Shown here: positions 11,672-23,392 of the stretch, piece by piece
How positions within the stretch are numbered: position 1 is the first letter of the stretch
Layout of the letters: each line of letters opens with the position of its first letter
Source of the DNA: Lytechinus variegatus
Lineage: Eukaryota > Echinodermata > Echinoidea > Temnopleuroida > Toxopneustidae
Direction: 5' to 3'
Length of the DNA stretch: 64,000 nucleotides
Assembly (NCBI RefSeq): GCF_018143015.1
Contig: NC_054754.1
Location: 23,486,758 to 23,550,757 of the forward strand
Program-made: the position numbers and the translations under genes
The notes under the pieces: generated by a model
Database searches by the model: none
The model's input: only the letters and a program-made list of their open reading frames with translations
What the model was told of the DNA's origin: nothing

Positions 11672-12980
11672 TGTAGGGTGTTGGGTTATAATCTGAATCT
11701 TCCACACTGTACCTTGAGCTCGGATAAACATGCTTAAAAACAACCTTGAGCTGCGTGTGGGCGAAGAAACCTTGAAAGATTAACATAATTTACAGGAGAA
11801 AAAAATCGGCCTTAACAAGTACAATAACTCTCAAAAAGGATGATTCGTAAAAAAAATGTATATAGTCTTTAAATGTTTAAAAACAAGTTTAAATCTGTGG
11901 TTTAAAAAACATGAAAATTTAGGAGTATAGGCTGATGACCCCGTCCCAATTGCCCCCCCCCCCTCCCCAATGAGTTTTGGATCCATCATACAAATCTAAA
12001 CTGAATTGAATTGATTTGAAATTGAATTTTGAATTTACGTCCATCATACACGCTACAAGGAGTAGGCTAGGGGGGGGGGTGCACGTGCACCCTCCGGCTG
12101 AGGCAGCGGTGTTTCGACGGTGGCACGCAAAACAAAATTTGTACCCCTTCTTCTTCTGCTGATTTTCCAAACTTTACATCCACCTCCCCAAGATGTGCAC
12201 CCCCCCCCCCCTTACCATTTTAGTTCCACCTCCCCAGGATGTGAATCTCCTCGTGCTTAAACCAGCAGACGTCTTTGAGCTATAACTGAACTAATCACGT
12301 CTTCTACTTGTTTTCAACATTCTTTCCTATAGAAATCACTTTCACAGCTAACACAATTAGAATGGATATAATCCAGCTTTCGCAAATAGAATCTTACTTA
12401 GGTCCATAAGACGGACTATTGAATTGGGAAACGCGCGATTGATCTCTTTGGAAAGATCGCAAGAGACCAAAGATAGGAGACCCTATTATTATGCTTGTAT
12501 ATATTTTTTCCCCTTTCAAACTACAGTTACTAATACTTAACCCCTGATTATCTTTAAAGGGGTACTCCTGGTTGAAAACAATCATCTATCTAAATAATAA
12601 AGAGTAAAACTCACCTGGGCAAAACACTGCACATAACACTACATTTCATTACATTACAATAATTGTAATATTGTAATTCATGTATTTATATAAATCTGTA
12701 TAATGCACAGAGACTATATTATTTATCAAAGTCTGATCTGATTCGATTTGATTTATTGTTTTCTTCTGCATTCATATATCATTCGTATATTACATTTTCC
12801 ATTGATTACTGTTTATGGCATGAATGATCTAAAAATAAATGGATTAACATACTGCAATCAATACCAAGTTGAAGTTTAGCAACATTTTGGGAAAACATTT
12901 TATCTATGCCGACATAAATTATGCAATAGGAGGACTGATTATATCACGTCCCAATTTACCTGTTTTTTTTTCTTATTACA
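11672..12980. other. Intergenic DNA with C/G runs; partial LINE-type tail
   Basis: No gene is recognisable. 12735-12825 (gatttgatttattgttttct ... cattcgtat ... ggcatgaat) resembles the sequence at 32062-32170, which I read as a LINE 3' end on the minus strand. C/G runs lie at 11956, 12070 and 12200. Confidence 0.4.
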
Positions 12981-13212
12981 CACTGTAAAAACTGTGGTGT
13001 TAAAACTCACATCAGCTGGTGTTATAGAGGACCACACCCTGAGGTGTTAAAATTAAGATTGAACATAACACCAAAGAGTGTAAATGTAACAACCAAAGGT
13101 GTTGTAATAACACCTATAGGTGTAAAACTAACATCGCCAATTTAACACCGGTGTAAAATAACTGGTGTGGTCCTATTATGTACACCGTTTAACACCACAG
13201 TTTTTGCTGTGC
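12981..13212. mobile_element. MITE, 'gtgttaa' family, copy 1
   Basis: The terminal inverted repeats are cacactgtaaaaactgtgg at left and ccacagtttttgctgtgc at right. The interior is a chain of 'ggtgttaaaa' and 'taacacc' words in both orientations, including aggaccacacc. Other copies are at 47013-47252 and 52474-53240. Confidence 0.75.
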
Positions 13213-13689
13213 ATGAAATCATAAATGATATCTGTTTAAAAACCTATTTATTCTGCGTTTTGAATTATTTCCCTTGGCTAGTGCACAGTATTGTATAACT
13301 CGGGTTGTTTGTAAACGGATCATTATTATATACACGTGTAGGCTTATTTTCTTTAATATGCATGTACAATGTCTGCAAAAATTATTTGTACACTGAAAAA
13401 TGAGTGGATGAACTATTATAAAAGTAAAAAGTTTGTAACCTGGCTTTCGTAAACTCTAATGAATTACATATTATATGAAAGAGAAAGCATAATCTTTGGT
13501 TTTCATATAGATGCAAATTATTATCGGTCACGAATGAATTATTATAGTTCATTAAATGTGATAATGCATATTGTGATCATTGAAGCGTAACTCGTAATGC
13601 TTCAATGATCATGATTTATTTCTTATTTTTTTCTGAGAGATGAGATGACATGCTTTCATTTCATATAAAATTCAGATCCTTTACATACG

Positions 13690-13830
13690 TTTTATTTATT
13701 TCGACAGGAAATGAAATATTAAAACTGAATCTAATTGCACCCCTGTACAAAAGTCAATGGGGCAACAGCAGCCAGGCATCAATTCGTTCAAAATCGTTTA
13801 TGAAATCTGTAATACCGACTGAAATATCAT
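13690..13830. repeat. Direct repeat flanking the 13.9-15.8 kb inverted repeat, left copy
   Basis: gacaggaaatgaaatatt ... aattgcacccctgtacaaaa ... gcaacagcagccaggcatca is repeated in the same orientation at 15945-16085 with about 85 percent identity by eye. The pair brackets the large inverted repeat, so the whole 13.5-16.2 kb interval is probably one composite element. Confidence 0.6.
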
Positions 13831-13872
13831 GAACTGTAGAGAGATCTATAGCAACTGAAATCATAATGTCAA

Positions 13873-15755
13873 CTAGTCCAGGATAGGCCCCATAGAAACT
13901 TGACCAAACCTTGTTTTTTTATATATACAATATTTTGTGATGGTTTCTTGTCAATTCGAGGGTGCTGATTACGAATCTGGATGATGCCACTCGTGTAACC
14001 TTGAGCATTTTCCGCAAATTGGCAAAATCCAATATCGCCGCCAAGATATGCAAATTACCCATGAAAATCCTAAAATTGTCCACACATGGGTCATGGAATG
14101 CATAAAATTGTGTAGTAGGAGTGAAATACTCTCTTAAAAAATAATTTTTGACAAAATATTCATTTTCGCAAAAATGAGCACTAAACTGCAAAAAAATCGC
14201 GATGTATGAATGAAGTAATATGCAAATCATCATTGCTAACGAGATATATCATTTATTATGTCATATGTGGGAACATTTCTGTATTTTGATATCTAAAATG
14301 GCCGCCACTGGCCCAAACAGTATTGCGTACAATGGCAATGGGGGCCAAAAAATTCACAAGAATGATCACTAAAATACATATTATTAAGATTAAATAAGTA
14401 GAATACTGACTAAAAACATAATTGGTAACGAACTGTATTATTAATATGCCATGTTTGTGATGAATGTTTCATTTTGATATTCAAAATGGCTGCCAAAGGC
14501 CATAAAAGTATTATGCACAATGAGAAAAAAAGAGCAAAGAAATCACAAGAGAGAGCACTATAATGCATATATGTGTGATAAGTGAATGGGATACCATCTA
14601 AACACATATTTTCTGACGAAATATATCATTCAGATTTCAAGTTTGTGTTAAATACTGTATTTTGACTTTCAAAATGGCTGCCATAGACATTAACAGTATT
14701 ATGTACAATGCAAAGTGGGAAACCAATATTTACAGGAGAGTGCACCATAAATGCACGCAATATTGTCCACACATTGGCTATGAAATGCATGAAATCATGT
14801 GGCAGGAATGAAATACTCTCTGATTTTTGTCAAAATATCTATTTTCCTGATATTCAAAATGGCCGCCATAGGCCATTATGTACAATATGAATACGGAAAA
14901 CTAATTTTCACAAAAATTAGCACAAAACCGCACAAAATCGCGATGTATGAACGAAGTATTATATTCAAATCATCATTAATAATGAGATATATCATTTATT
15001 ATGTCATATATGGTGAATTTGCTGTATTTTGATATCTAAAATAGCCGCCACTGGCCCAAAGAGTATTATGTACAATGGCAATGGCCGGGGCACTAAAATG
15101 CATATTATTAAGATGAACGAGTGAAATACTGACTAAAAACATTGTTAATATGCCATTTATGTGATAGATGCGGTAATTTGACATTCAACATATTCAAAAT
15201 GGCCGCCATAGGCCCTATATTATTTTATTATGCACAATGCGAATGGAGAAACTAATTTTCTAAACTAAAATCAAAATACAGAAATGTTCCCATAAATTAC
15301 ATAATCAATGATATCTCTCCTTAGCAATGATGATTTGCATATATTACTTCATTCATACATCGCGATTTTTTGCAGGTTAGTGCTATTTTTTTGCGAAAAT
15401 TAGTTTTCTCTATTCATATTGTACATAATAAAGTATACAATGGTCTATGGCGGCCATTTTGAATATCAGGAAAATAAATATTTTGTCAAAAAATCATTTT
15501 TTTGGAGAGTATTTCATTCCTGTCACATGATTTTATGCATTTCGTAGCCTATGTGTGGACAATTTGAGGATATTCATGGGCAATTTGCATATTTTGGCGG
15601 CCATATTGAATTTTGCCAATTTGCGGAAAATGCTCAAGGTTACACAAGTGGCATCATTCAGATTCGTAATCAGCACCCTCGAATTGACAAGAAACCATAA
15701 AAAAATATTGTATATATAAAAAAAACAAGGTTATGCCTCTTCTATCCTGGACTAA
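13873..15755. repeat. 1.9-kb inverted repeat with 'ATGGCCGCC' sub-repeats
   Basis: The left arm (13873-14110) and right arm (15520-15755) are inverted copies, sharing gtccaggata/tatcctggac, ttcttgtcaattcgagggtg/caccctcgaattgacaagaa and caaattggcaaaat/attttgccaattt. Between them about six diverged units of about 185 bp carry 'caaaatggccgccataggcc'-like blocks (near 14295, 14485, 14671, 14854, 15038, 15197), with an inverted one near 15448. There is no protein-coding signal. It is probably a foldback DNA element. Confidence 0.7.
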
Positions 15756-15944
15756 ACTCGTGGGGAAAAGGGATATAAGGCACGATCAATGAAGCGTTTG
15801 GTAATACGCTTCAATAATCAGAGCAAGCTCTGAAACTATGCATTGTTGCATATAACAATTCATAATCAGTATTGCATGACTGATCACTAATTGGATGTAG
15901 TTACAAAACAAAGGCCATACGTTCTCTTCCAATATATATTCATT

Positions 15945-16085
15945 TTGACAGGAAATGATATGTTAAAAATGAATCAAATTACACCCCTGGGCAAAAGTCA
16001 ATGAGGCAACAGCAGTCAGGCATCAATTTGTTTAAAATTGTTAACGAAATCCGTACAACCTACTTAAATATTAAGAATGAAAGCA
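15945..16085. repeat. Direct repeat flanking the 13.9-15.8 kb inverted repeat, right copy
   Basis: This is the partner of 13690-13830: gacaggaaatgatatgtt ... attacacccctgggcaaaa ... gcaacagcagtcaggcatca. Outside each copy lies a 'gatcaatgaagcg...cttcaat(a/g)atca' hairpin (near 13580-13612 and 15783-15822). Confidence 0.6.
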
Positions 16086-16561
16086 TATTGAATCATCTCA
16101 TCTCTCAGAAAAATAGGAAATAAGTCATGATCAATGAACCGTTGCGCGCTACGCTTCAATAATCGCAGAAAGGTCTAAAAGTATGCATTATTGCATTTCA
16201 TAATTCATGGTAGTTCATGCATGACCAATTATAATTTCCAACTAGGTGCAAAGTGATTGCTAAAATTCCCTCTTTTATATGATATAGAATTCATTATACT
16301 TTATGATGGCCAACTTAGGATTTTTTTGGTTCCAACATAGTTCCTGTTCTCATTTTGCATTGTTATATGTAGTGTACAGATAATTCTTGTAGACACTGTA
16401 TATTAATTTTATTCATTAAAAATTTGAATTACATTTATTTTTCTTCGAAGTGTACATAAGAAAACATAAAATCCTGTTGAAACCACTCTCGCCCAGCGTG
16501 ATCTCAGAATGTTCAAATAGAGGACTATGTAAATATATCATTCACAATGCTATAATGCTCA

Positions 16562-17620
16562 ATTACAACAGTGTGAAGATATTTTCACACTGTGGACACC
16601 TCGACAGTGTAACTGTCCACAGTCTGTTCACACGGTCGACTATTTTAGTATGTGAACCACACTGTTAAAATTCTCAAATTTAACAGTGTGAAGATATTTT
16701 CACACTGTGGACACCTCGGCAGTGTGACTGTTCACACGGTCGACTATTTGAGTATGTGAATCACACTTTTAAATTTTCAAGTTTAACTGTGAAGATATTT
16801 TCACACTGTGGACACCTCGGCAGTGTGACTGTTCACACGGTCGACTATTTGAGTATGTGAATCACACTTTTAAATTTTCAAGTTTAACTGTGAAGATATT
16901 TTCACACTGTGGACACCTAGGCAGTGTGACTGTTCACACGGTCGACTATTTGAATACGTGAATCACACTGTTAAAATTCACAAATTTAACAGTGTGAAGA
17001 TATTTTCACACTGTGGACACCTCGACAGTGTGACTGTCCACAGTCTGTTTACACGGTCGACTATTTCATTATGTGAATCACACTGTTAAAATTCTCAAAT
17101 TTAACAGTGTGAAGATATTTTCACACTGTGGACACCTCGGCAGTGTGACTGTTCACACGGTCGACTATTTGAGTATGTGAATCACACTGTTAAAATTCTC
17201 AAATTTAACAGTGTGAAGATATTTTCACACTGTGGACACCTCGGCAGTGTGACTGTTCACACGGTCGACTATTTGAGTATGTGAATCACACTTTTAAATT
17301 TTCAAGTTTAAGTGTGAAGATATTATCACACTGTGGACACCTAGGCAGTGTGACTGTTCACAGTCTGTTCACACGGTCGACTATTTGAATACGTGAATCA
17401 CACTGTTAAAATTCACAAATTTAATAGTGTGAAGATATTTTCACACTGTGGACAACTCGGCCGTGTGACTGTCCACAGTCTGTTCACACAGTTGACTATT
17501 TGAATATAACTGTGATTCACACTGTTAAATTTCTCAAATTTGACAGTGTGAAGGTGATTTCACATTGTGATCCACACTGTGAACACGCTGTGGCACACAC
17601 TGTGGGACACTGTGTTCATT
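16562..17620. repeat. Stem-loop minisatellite, about nine units of 100-130 bp
   Basis: Each unit contains cagtgtgaa-gatatt-ttcacactg, a 9-bp stem with a 6-base loop, followed by tggacacctcggcagtgtga, an optional ctgtccacagtctgttcaca, and cggtcgactatttgagtatg with tgaatcacactgttaaa. Unit-length variation comes mainly from presence or absence of the cacagtctgtt block. The array ends in a run of cactgtg words near 17570-17610. Confidence 0.8.
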
Positions 17621-17647
17621 CCAATAGGTAATGTTATTAAGTAGAAC

Positions 17648-17815
17648 ACCAGGGCTCCGTAACGCAAAGATTAGCGATCAATCGCTAAATGGACTGGCCA
17701 ATAAAGATCGATGTTACACGCTCATTTTGTTTAAAATACTGACCAGAAACCAATCAGTTTGGTTCTTTCACATTTGAAATTCATCGCAAACTTTTGTGTT
17801 ACGGAGCCCCGTTAA
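17648..17815. mobile_element. Palindromic MITE ('ctccgtaacgc')
   Basis: The inverted ends are agggctccgtaacgcaaaga at left and cttttgtgttacggagcccc at right, with inner arms gcgatcaatcgct / attcatcgcaaac. It is separate from, but adjacent to, the next MITE. Confidence 0.65.
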
Positions 17816-17820
17816 CGGTC

Positions 17821-17972
17821 AGGGGCCCGTTGCAAAAAGAGTTGTGTTTAAACGCAAGCCAAAGAATCAATCGCAAATCTCAAAATGCGCGCTATGGATT
17901 GGTTGAAAATCAGGTTGCGCGTAATTTTTAGAGTTGCGATTGATTGCAACTCTTTCTGCAACGGGCCCCTGA
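17821..17972. mobile_element. Palindromic MITE ('ggggcccgttgca')
   Basis: The ends are nearly perfect inverted repeats: aggggcccgttgcaaaaaga at left and tctttctgcaacgggcccct at right. The interior has atcaatcgcaa / ttgcgattgattg arms around atgcgcgct. A second copy is at 23608-23735. Confidence 0.8.
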
Positions 17973-18114
17973 CAAGCCCATTTCCCTCAGGTTCTTACTC
18001 CATGGATTTGAACATTTAACACCAAAATAGTGGGAAAATAGCAAAAATAATACGTTTATATCATTGAATCAATGGGTGTCGAACTGACTGGTGTGACTGG
18101 TGGGCAGCATGGCT

Positions 18115-18828
18115 TCAATATCGTAGCACAGGCCTATCTAGAAAACTATTTAATGACAAATGTCTTGTTGAAAATGATCCGAGAGGGTGATACGAAGGGA
18201 AGAACGAGTCCACGAAAGGAACGATGGGATAGTGACTGGAAAATCCTCCATTGCCGTGCGCTCTCCGAAAACGAAGTCCGATTGGAATTTCCATGGGGTT
18301 TTTGCTCTCCTCCAACCTCCGCAAGATCTCTTGTCGAATCACGGCTCGTTCGATTGCATTCAGCTGCCGCTTCCTCAACGGCGCATGCTGCTGGACCGAG
18401 CCTCGTTTTGGAAGAGAAACAACATCGCCGCCGTCTTGTACAGCTTTCCCGTTGCTGGGCAACGCATCCATTCCAGATACGCGCGCGTCGCCTGCGGTTG
18501 TGTCATCTACAGCCGATACATCGCGATTCGGTGTTGCATCGATAAATGTCAGGTATCGCCTTAGGTCGATTATAGCGTTCCTTAAGATTGATCGCAGCAA
18601 ATTGGATCTGATTCCTGCCATCATTTCACCCTCTTCATTAAACCATTTGCTTGAAGACGACGATAATGACTGTAGTGAAGACTCGTGGTCGCTTCCCAGA
18701 TCGAACCCGATACCAGTAGTCCCATCGATATGATCCAGGTTGCCAGCGCCTGCATTTGTGTTACAATGTGAGAGGTGAACTAGCATCAGGCTTATGGTAG
18801 CCCAAAGAATGGCTGAATGTCTTTTCAT
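18115..18828 (-). CDS. Putative secreted precursor protein (unrecognised)
   Basis: A 237-residue open frame, single exon as drawn. I start it at the ATG at 18828 because that gives a good signal peptide (MKRHSAILWATISLMLVHLS, then HC) and because a polypyrimidine-AG acceptor (ttttttctgtctcatag) ends at 18839, ten bases upstream, so a 5' UTR exon lies to the right. Residues 27-75 are acidic and serine-rich. Two amphipathic stretches follow: about 76-96 (NLLRSILRNAIIDLRRYL) and 155-172 (QLNAIERAVIRQEILRRL). Dibasic sites are KR141-142, RKR152-154 and RR188-189. Two readings are possible: a neuropeptide-type prohormone, or the first exon of a TGF-beta-family propeptide. In the second reading, the IRxxILxxL spacing followed by a proline resembles the alpha-1 helix of such prodomains. 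There is no cysteine-rich mature domain and no strong GT donor, so the frame may simply end at the TGA. It is GC-richer than its surroundings, which supports real coding. The function is unknown. Confidence 0.55.
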   Translation of the reverse strand: MKRHSAILWATISLMLVHLSHCNTNAGAGNLDHIDGTTGIGFDLGSDHESSLQSLSSSSSKWFNEEGEMMAGIRSNLLRSILRNAIIDLRRYLTFIDATPNRDVSAVDDTTAGDARVSGMDALPSNGKAVQDGGDVVSLPKRGSVQQHAPLRKRQLNAIERAVIRQEILRRLEESKNPMEIPIGLRFRRAHGNGGFSSHYPIVPFVDSFFPSYHPLGSFSTRHLSLNSFLDRPVLRY

Positions 18829-18969
18829 ATTTGTGGTCCTATGAGACAGAAAAAACAAGAAAGGAAAGAAATAATTGTTACACATTACTTAGTACAGATT
18901 TTATGGAGAATGCATAAAATAATATTTCTGGTGTCCGTTAAATTATTTCGTGAATTAAAGTGACTGCTG

Positions 18970-19130
18970 TGGGGTGTGTTTCATCAATATTTTGGTCCGA
19001 CAAGTTGTCAGATCTGACGACTTTTCTTTGTTTTTATTGGCCGAGAAGCAGTGTTACTATGGTAACTGTCGGACAAAACGGGACTTTTCGAATAAAATGT
19101 GCGACAAGTCCTTTCATCAAACGCTCTCCA
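18970..19130. mobile_element. Palindromic MITE ('gtgtttcatcaa')
   Basis: The left gtgtttcatcaatattttggtccgacaag and right cttgtcgcacattttattcg-type arms are inverted copies (right strand reads gcgacaagtcctttcatcaa). It lies about 130 bp upstream of the secreted-precursor exon and could sit in its first intron. Confidence 0.5.
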
Positions 19131-19439
19131 GGTTGAAAATTAGAATAATATCTAAATAGGAACGCTGACAAAAAAATAGCAAAGTTATTATCATTCTGCG
19201 AAAACAGTTCAATGCATGATCTTGATATTCAGTAGGTGGAGTGAAGAGGCAATGTCCTCTCTTCCATTTCTTACATTATTACATGAAATCCTAATTATTT
19301 CACATCTTCATACATGTCCCGGTGTAAAACATGACTTGTCTACTCTGTAACAAAATTAGGTTCCCATGATGATCTTAAGAATGAAATTTGTAGTAAATCC
19401 TCATAGAAATATAAACACAATATATATAAGTCTCAGAGG

Positions 19440-19790
19440 ATGAAGGATTCCTATGTGAAAAATACACTAGAATCATCAGCAACGAAAATAAAGGATAATT
19501 TGTTTGATGAATTTTGAAACTAATTTATAAACAGTATGAATAAGAGAGGTCCTAGAAGAGATCCGTGAGGTACACCACATGTAACAGTTTGCAAGCTGGA
19601 ATTAATTCTATTCAAAGATACAAATTTTCTCGTGTCAGTGAGATAACTCCGAAACCACTCAAGGGCAACATCTCTCTCTTCATAATGGGATAACTTATGT
19701 AGCAAAATTTTATGATAAATTTTATCAAAAGCCTTGGAAAAATCTAAGAATATACCAATTGTACATATTATATATTCGTAATTCAATGTA
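19440..19790 (-). pseudogene. LINE reverse-transcriptase fragment
   Basis: Minus-strand translation gives [20 protein letters not shown] (RT motif with catalytic D in AFD), then [16 protein letters not shown], then [19 protein letters not shown]. After a frame change it reads VADDSSVFFT near 19460 (the second catalytic ADD box). Upstream sequence is deleted or scrambled: the frame to 19906 does not fit the RT. It is a dead fragment of a CR1/Jockey-type non-LTR retrotransposon, and it diverges from the copy at 55.3-58.0 kb. Confidence 0.85.
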
Positions 19791-20211
19791 CCAATTTTCG
19801 TTATTATCATCTCTATGTAAATCACCCATTGTCCTTTTCGAATACCTGATGCCTTCGTAATGATAAAAATAGGGGAAACATCCCAAAGACTTCCAAAATG
19901 CCTCACAAAACTTTATCAAAATTAAGCAAACATAATTATGCAGTTGCATTTTGCTTTTAATGTAGAGGTAGAGACCCCCCTCCACCTTCGCTTTTAAATA
20001 CAAGTGCTACGAATCAAATCTGAAAATTATAGGCCTATCCTAATCCTTCCATTTCCTCATATATGCTGGTATATTTCACAAGCATTTTATTCATTTACAA
20101 ATTAATGTATAATCGATTTTTTTATATCGAGGAAGAGTATCCGCTGACAGATATATTAATAAACATGGTAAGACAATGCATTGTATCGAATTCTACCCTT
20201 TTCTGGAGTTT

Positions 20212-22535
20212 AAAGGTCAAGTCCACTCCAGAAAAATGTTGATTTGAATAAATGGAGAATAATCTAACTAGCATAACACTAAAAATTTCATCGAAACCGG
20301 ATGTAAAATAAGAAAGTTATGATACTTTCTTTTTTTTTTCACAAAACAGTGACATGCACAACTCAAATGAGACAGTCGATGATGTCCCTCACTCACTATT
20401 TTTTATTGTTTGAATTATACAATATTTCATTTTTTCATAGATTTGACAGTAAGGACCAACTTTACTGAATCATACAGTATTAAACAATGCTCATTCCACA
20501 TGTTGAGGGAAGAATTGATCGTTGTTTCACTTGACAATATGGACAAAAATAGAACATTCCCTATTTCATAATAATAGATACAAAAGAAATAGTGAGTTGA
20601 GTTGCTTACCCACTATAGATGTGCATATAATTGTTGTGTGAAATTAAGCAAAACTTGTGGAAGCTTAAAAGTGCCACCGAGATGTTGAGATAATTATCTC
20701 GGGAAGTCGACATCTTGATAGCAAAAGATAAGATGACGAGATCCCAGATCTCATCATGTCGACATCTTTTAGAAGAGATGATAAGATCCCGGATCTCATC
20801 ATGTCAACATCTTTATGAAGAGATGATGAGATGACAATATCCTGGATCTCATCATGTTGACATCTTGTAGAAGAGATGATGAGATGACAAGATCCCGGAT
20901 CTCATCATGTTGACATCTTGTAGAAGAGATGATGAGATGACAAGATCCCGGATCTCATCATGTTGACATCTTGTAGAAGAGATGATGAGATGACAAGATC
21001 CCGGATCTCATCATGTTGACATCTTGTAGAAGAGATGATGAGATGACAAGATCCCGGATCTCATCATGTTGACATCTTGTAGAAGAGATGATGAGATGAC
21101 AAGATCCCGGATCTCATCATGTTGACATCTTGTAGAGGAGATGATGAGATGACAAGATCCCGGATCTCATCATGTTGACATCTTGTAGAAGAGATGATGA
21201 GATGACAAGATCCCGGATCTCATCATGTCAACATCTTTTAGAAGAGATGAGATGACAAGATCCCGGATCTCATCATGTCAACATCTTTTAGAAGAGATGA
21301 TGAGATGACAAGATCCCGGAACTCATCATGTCAACATCTTTAAGAAGAGATGATTAGATGACATGATCATGGATCCAATATCTTGTCATCTGACCATTTC
21401 TTCTAAAAGATGTCGACATGACGAGATCCGAGATCTTGTCATCTCATCATCTCTACTAAAAGATGTTGACATGAGGAGATCCGGGATCTTGTCATCTGAT
21501 CATCTCTTCTACAAGATGTTGACATGATGAGATCCTGGATCTTGTCATCTCATCATCTATTCTACACGATGTTGACATGATGAGATCCGGGATCTTGTCA
21601 TCTTATCATCTCTTCTTAAAGATGTTGACATGATGAGATCCGGGATCTTGTCATCTCAACATCTCTTCTAAAAGATGTCAACATGATGAGATCCGGGATC
21701 TTGTCATCTCATCATCTCTTCCAGAAGATGTTGACATGATGAGATCTGGGATCTTGTCATCTCATCATCTCTTCTTAAAGATGTTGACATGATGAGATCC
21801 GGGATCTTGTCATCTCAACATCTCTTCTAAAAGATGTCAACATGATGAGATCCGGGATCTTGTCATCTCATCATCTCTACTAAAAGATGTTGACATGAGG
21901 AGATCCGGGATCTTGTCATCTGATCATCTCTTCTACAAGATGTTGACATGATGAGATCCTGGATCTTGTCATCTCATCATCTATTCTACACGATGTTGAC
22001 ATGATGAGATCCGGGATCTTGTCATCTTATCATCTCTTCTTAAAGATGTTGACATGATGAGATCCGGGATCTTGTCATCTCAACATCTCTTCTAAAAGAT
22101 GTCAACATGATGAGATCCGGGATCTTGTCATCTCATCATCTCTTCCAGAAGATGTTGACATGATGAGATCTGGGATCTTGTCATCTCATCATCTCTTCTA
22201 AAAGATGTTGACATGATGAGATCCGGGATCTTGTCATCTCATCATCTCTTCTAAAAGATGTTGACGTGATGAGATCCGGTATCTTGTCATCTCATCATCT
22301 CTTCTAAAAGATGTCGACATGATGAGATCCAGGATCTCGTCATCTGATCTTTTGCTATCAAAATATCGACTTCCCAAGATAATTATCTCAACATCTTTTA
22401 AGCTTCCATAAAAACTTTAAAATGTCATAACTTTCTTATTTTACATCCGATTTTGATTTTAAAAATTAGCGTTATGCTTGTTGGATTTTCTCTTTTTATT
22501 CAAATCATCTTTTTGTTGGGGTGGACTTGTCCTTT
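20212..22535. mobile_element. MITE carrying a nested foldback element
   Basis: The left end AAAGGTCAAGTCCACTCC and the right end GGTGGACTTGTCCTTT are inverted repeats. Further matches run inward: ggatgtaaaataagaaagtt at about 20300, and aactttcttattttacatcc at about 22430. The MITE proper is about 570 bp. The rest is the element at 20656-22410, inserted close to its right arm. Confidence 0.75.
20656..22410. mobile_element. Foldback element with 53-bp minisatellite arms, copy 1
   Basis: The terminal inverted repeats are TGTGGAAGCTTAAAAG / AAGCTTCCATA, then gatgttgagataattatct and gaagtcgacatcttgatagc on the left, with complements on the right. Inside, the left arm (about 20740-21360) is a 53-bp tandem array (gagatgacaagatcccggat, ctcatcatgttgacatcttg, tagaagagatgat). 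From about 21390 to 22330 the same unit runs in the opposite orientation. A 6-bp direct repeat AAAACT flanks the element (20650-20655 and 22411-22416), a good target-site duplication. There is no coding capacity. The structure resembles sea-urchin TU / Drosophila FB foldback transposons. Confidence 0.85.
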
Positions 22536-23392
22536 CAAGAATGGCATGAAACACATGGTCCAATCATTGCTAGAAGTTACAACACATACGGCACGTACTG
22601 CTTCTCTTTCCCCTGCTAATTGATTTTCATATTGTGTGTATTTACATTCATGACTTCACATGTTTATCATCCGTGTAAGATTTATCTGTATAGTATAGTC
22701 TACATGCGTCGCCATTTGAATAACCATGATTATCATGGAGATATATACTGCAATAGTGAGATAATCTGAGAACAGTGATTATGCTGTATCAAAAGCTGAA
22801 AATGCGAGGAGGTTTGAGAAAGAAACTGTCCCATAAGTGACGATCCAGTGAGTTGGGGATGGGGGGGGGGTGTATAAAGGCCTCTATGATGAGCAACTCC
22901 CCCCCTATCGTGCATCCTGACAGGTTGTGTGTCCGGTCAATAGATTTTAAACAACCATCTGGAACCGTTAATTTTTAGTACAAACTGTTAAGCAGTATTA
23001 TAAAGAACAAAACTCAGTGAAGAAGATTACAATTTCGTGTGTGATCCAAAGCCGAAAAGAAGGCTTCAAAAGTTTAAAGTGTCCGGACACCATAGGTCGT
23101 GGAAGCGGAGGGACAGGGGTCCTGCCCCCCTAATTTGTTTTTGATAACTTTTTTTTTTGCTTGTCAATTTTTTTTTACCTGTGTCCATCCCAAAATTTCA
23201 GGTGTACCCCCTAAATTGGTTGGCTTTCACCGCCAATGCCGGACACCCCCTCCTTCTTCTAATATAACTTTAAAACTTTACTTATTAAACTTCGCCCGTC
23301 CTGTCCCGCCTGTCCTGTGCATGTGAACAGCCTATCATGAAAGATGTATCAAGTGCAAAATTGTATTACCGTTTTGACGCCCAAGAAGAGAT
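22536..23392. other. Intergenic DNA with a G run; no gene recognised
   Basis: Contains a G run at 22861-22870 and C-rich stretches near 23120-23240. Open frames at 22733-22915 and 23099-23326 are short, with no recognisable protein. Confidence 0.4.

Noticed and set aside
18072..18733. Long plus-strand frames (157, 125 and 160 residues) across the secreted-precursor locus
   Set aside because: They are shadows of the minus-strand frame, which alone has a signal peptide, dibasic sites and an upstream acceptor.
20740..22330. Regular 53-bp repeats considered as a CRISPR-like array
   Set aside because: The units are contiguous with no unique spacers, reverse orientation midway, and lie inside an element with inverted ends and a TSD in a eukaryotic genome.
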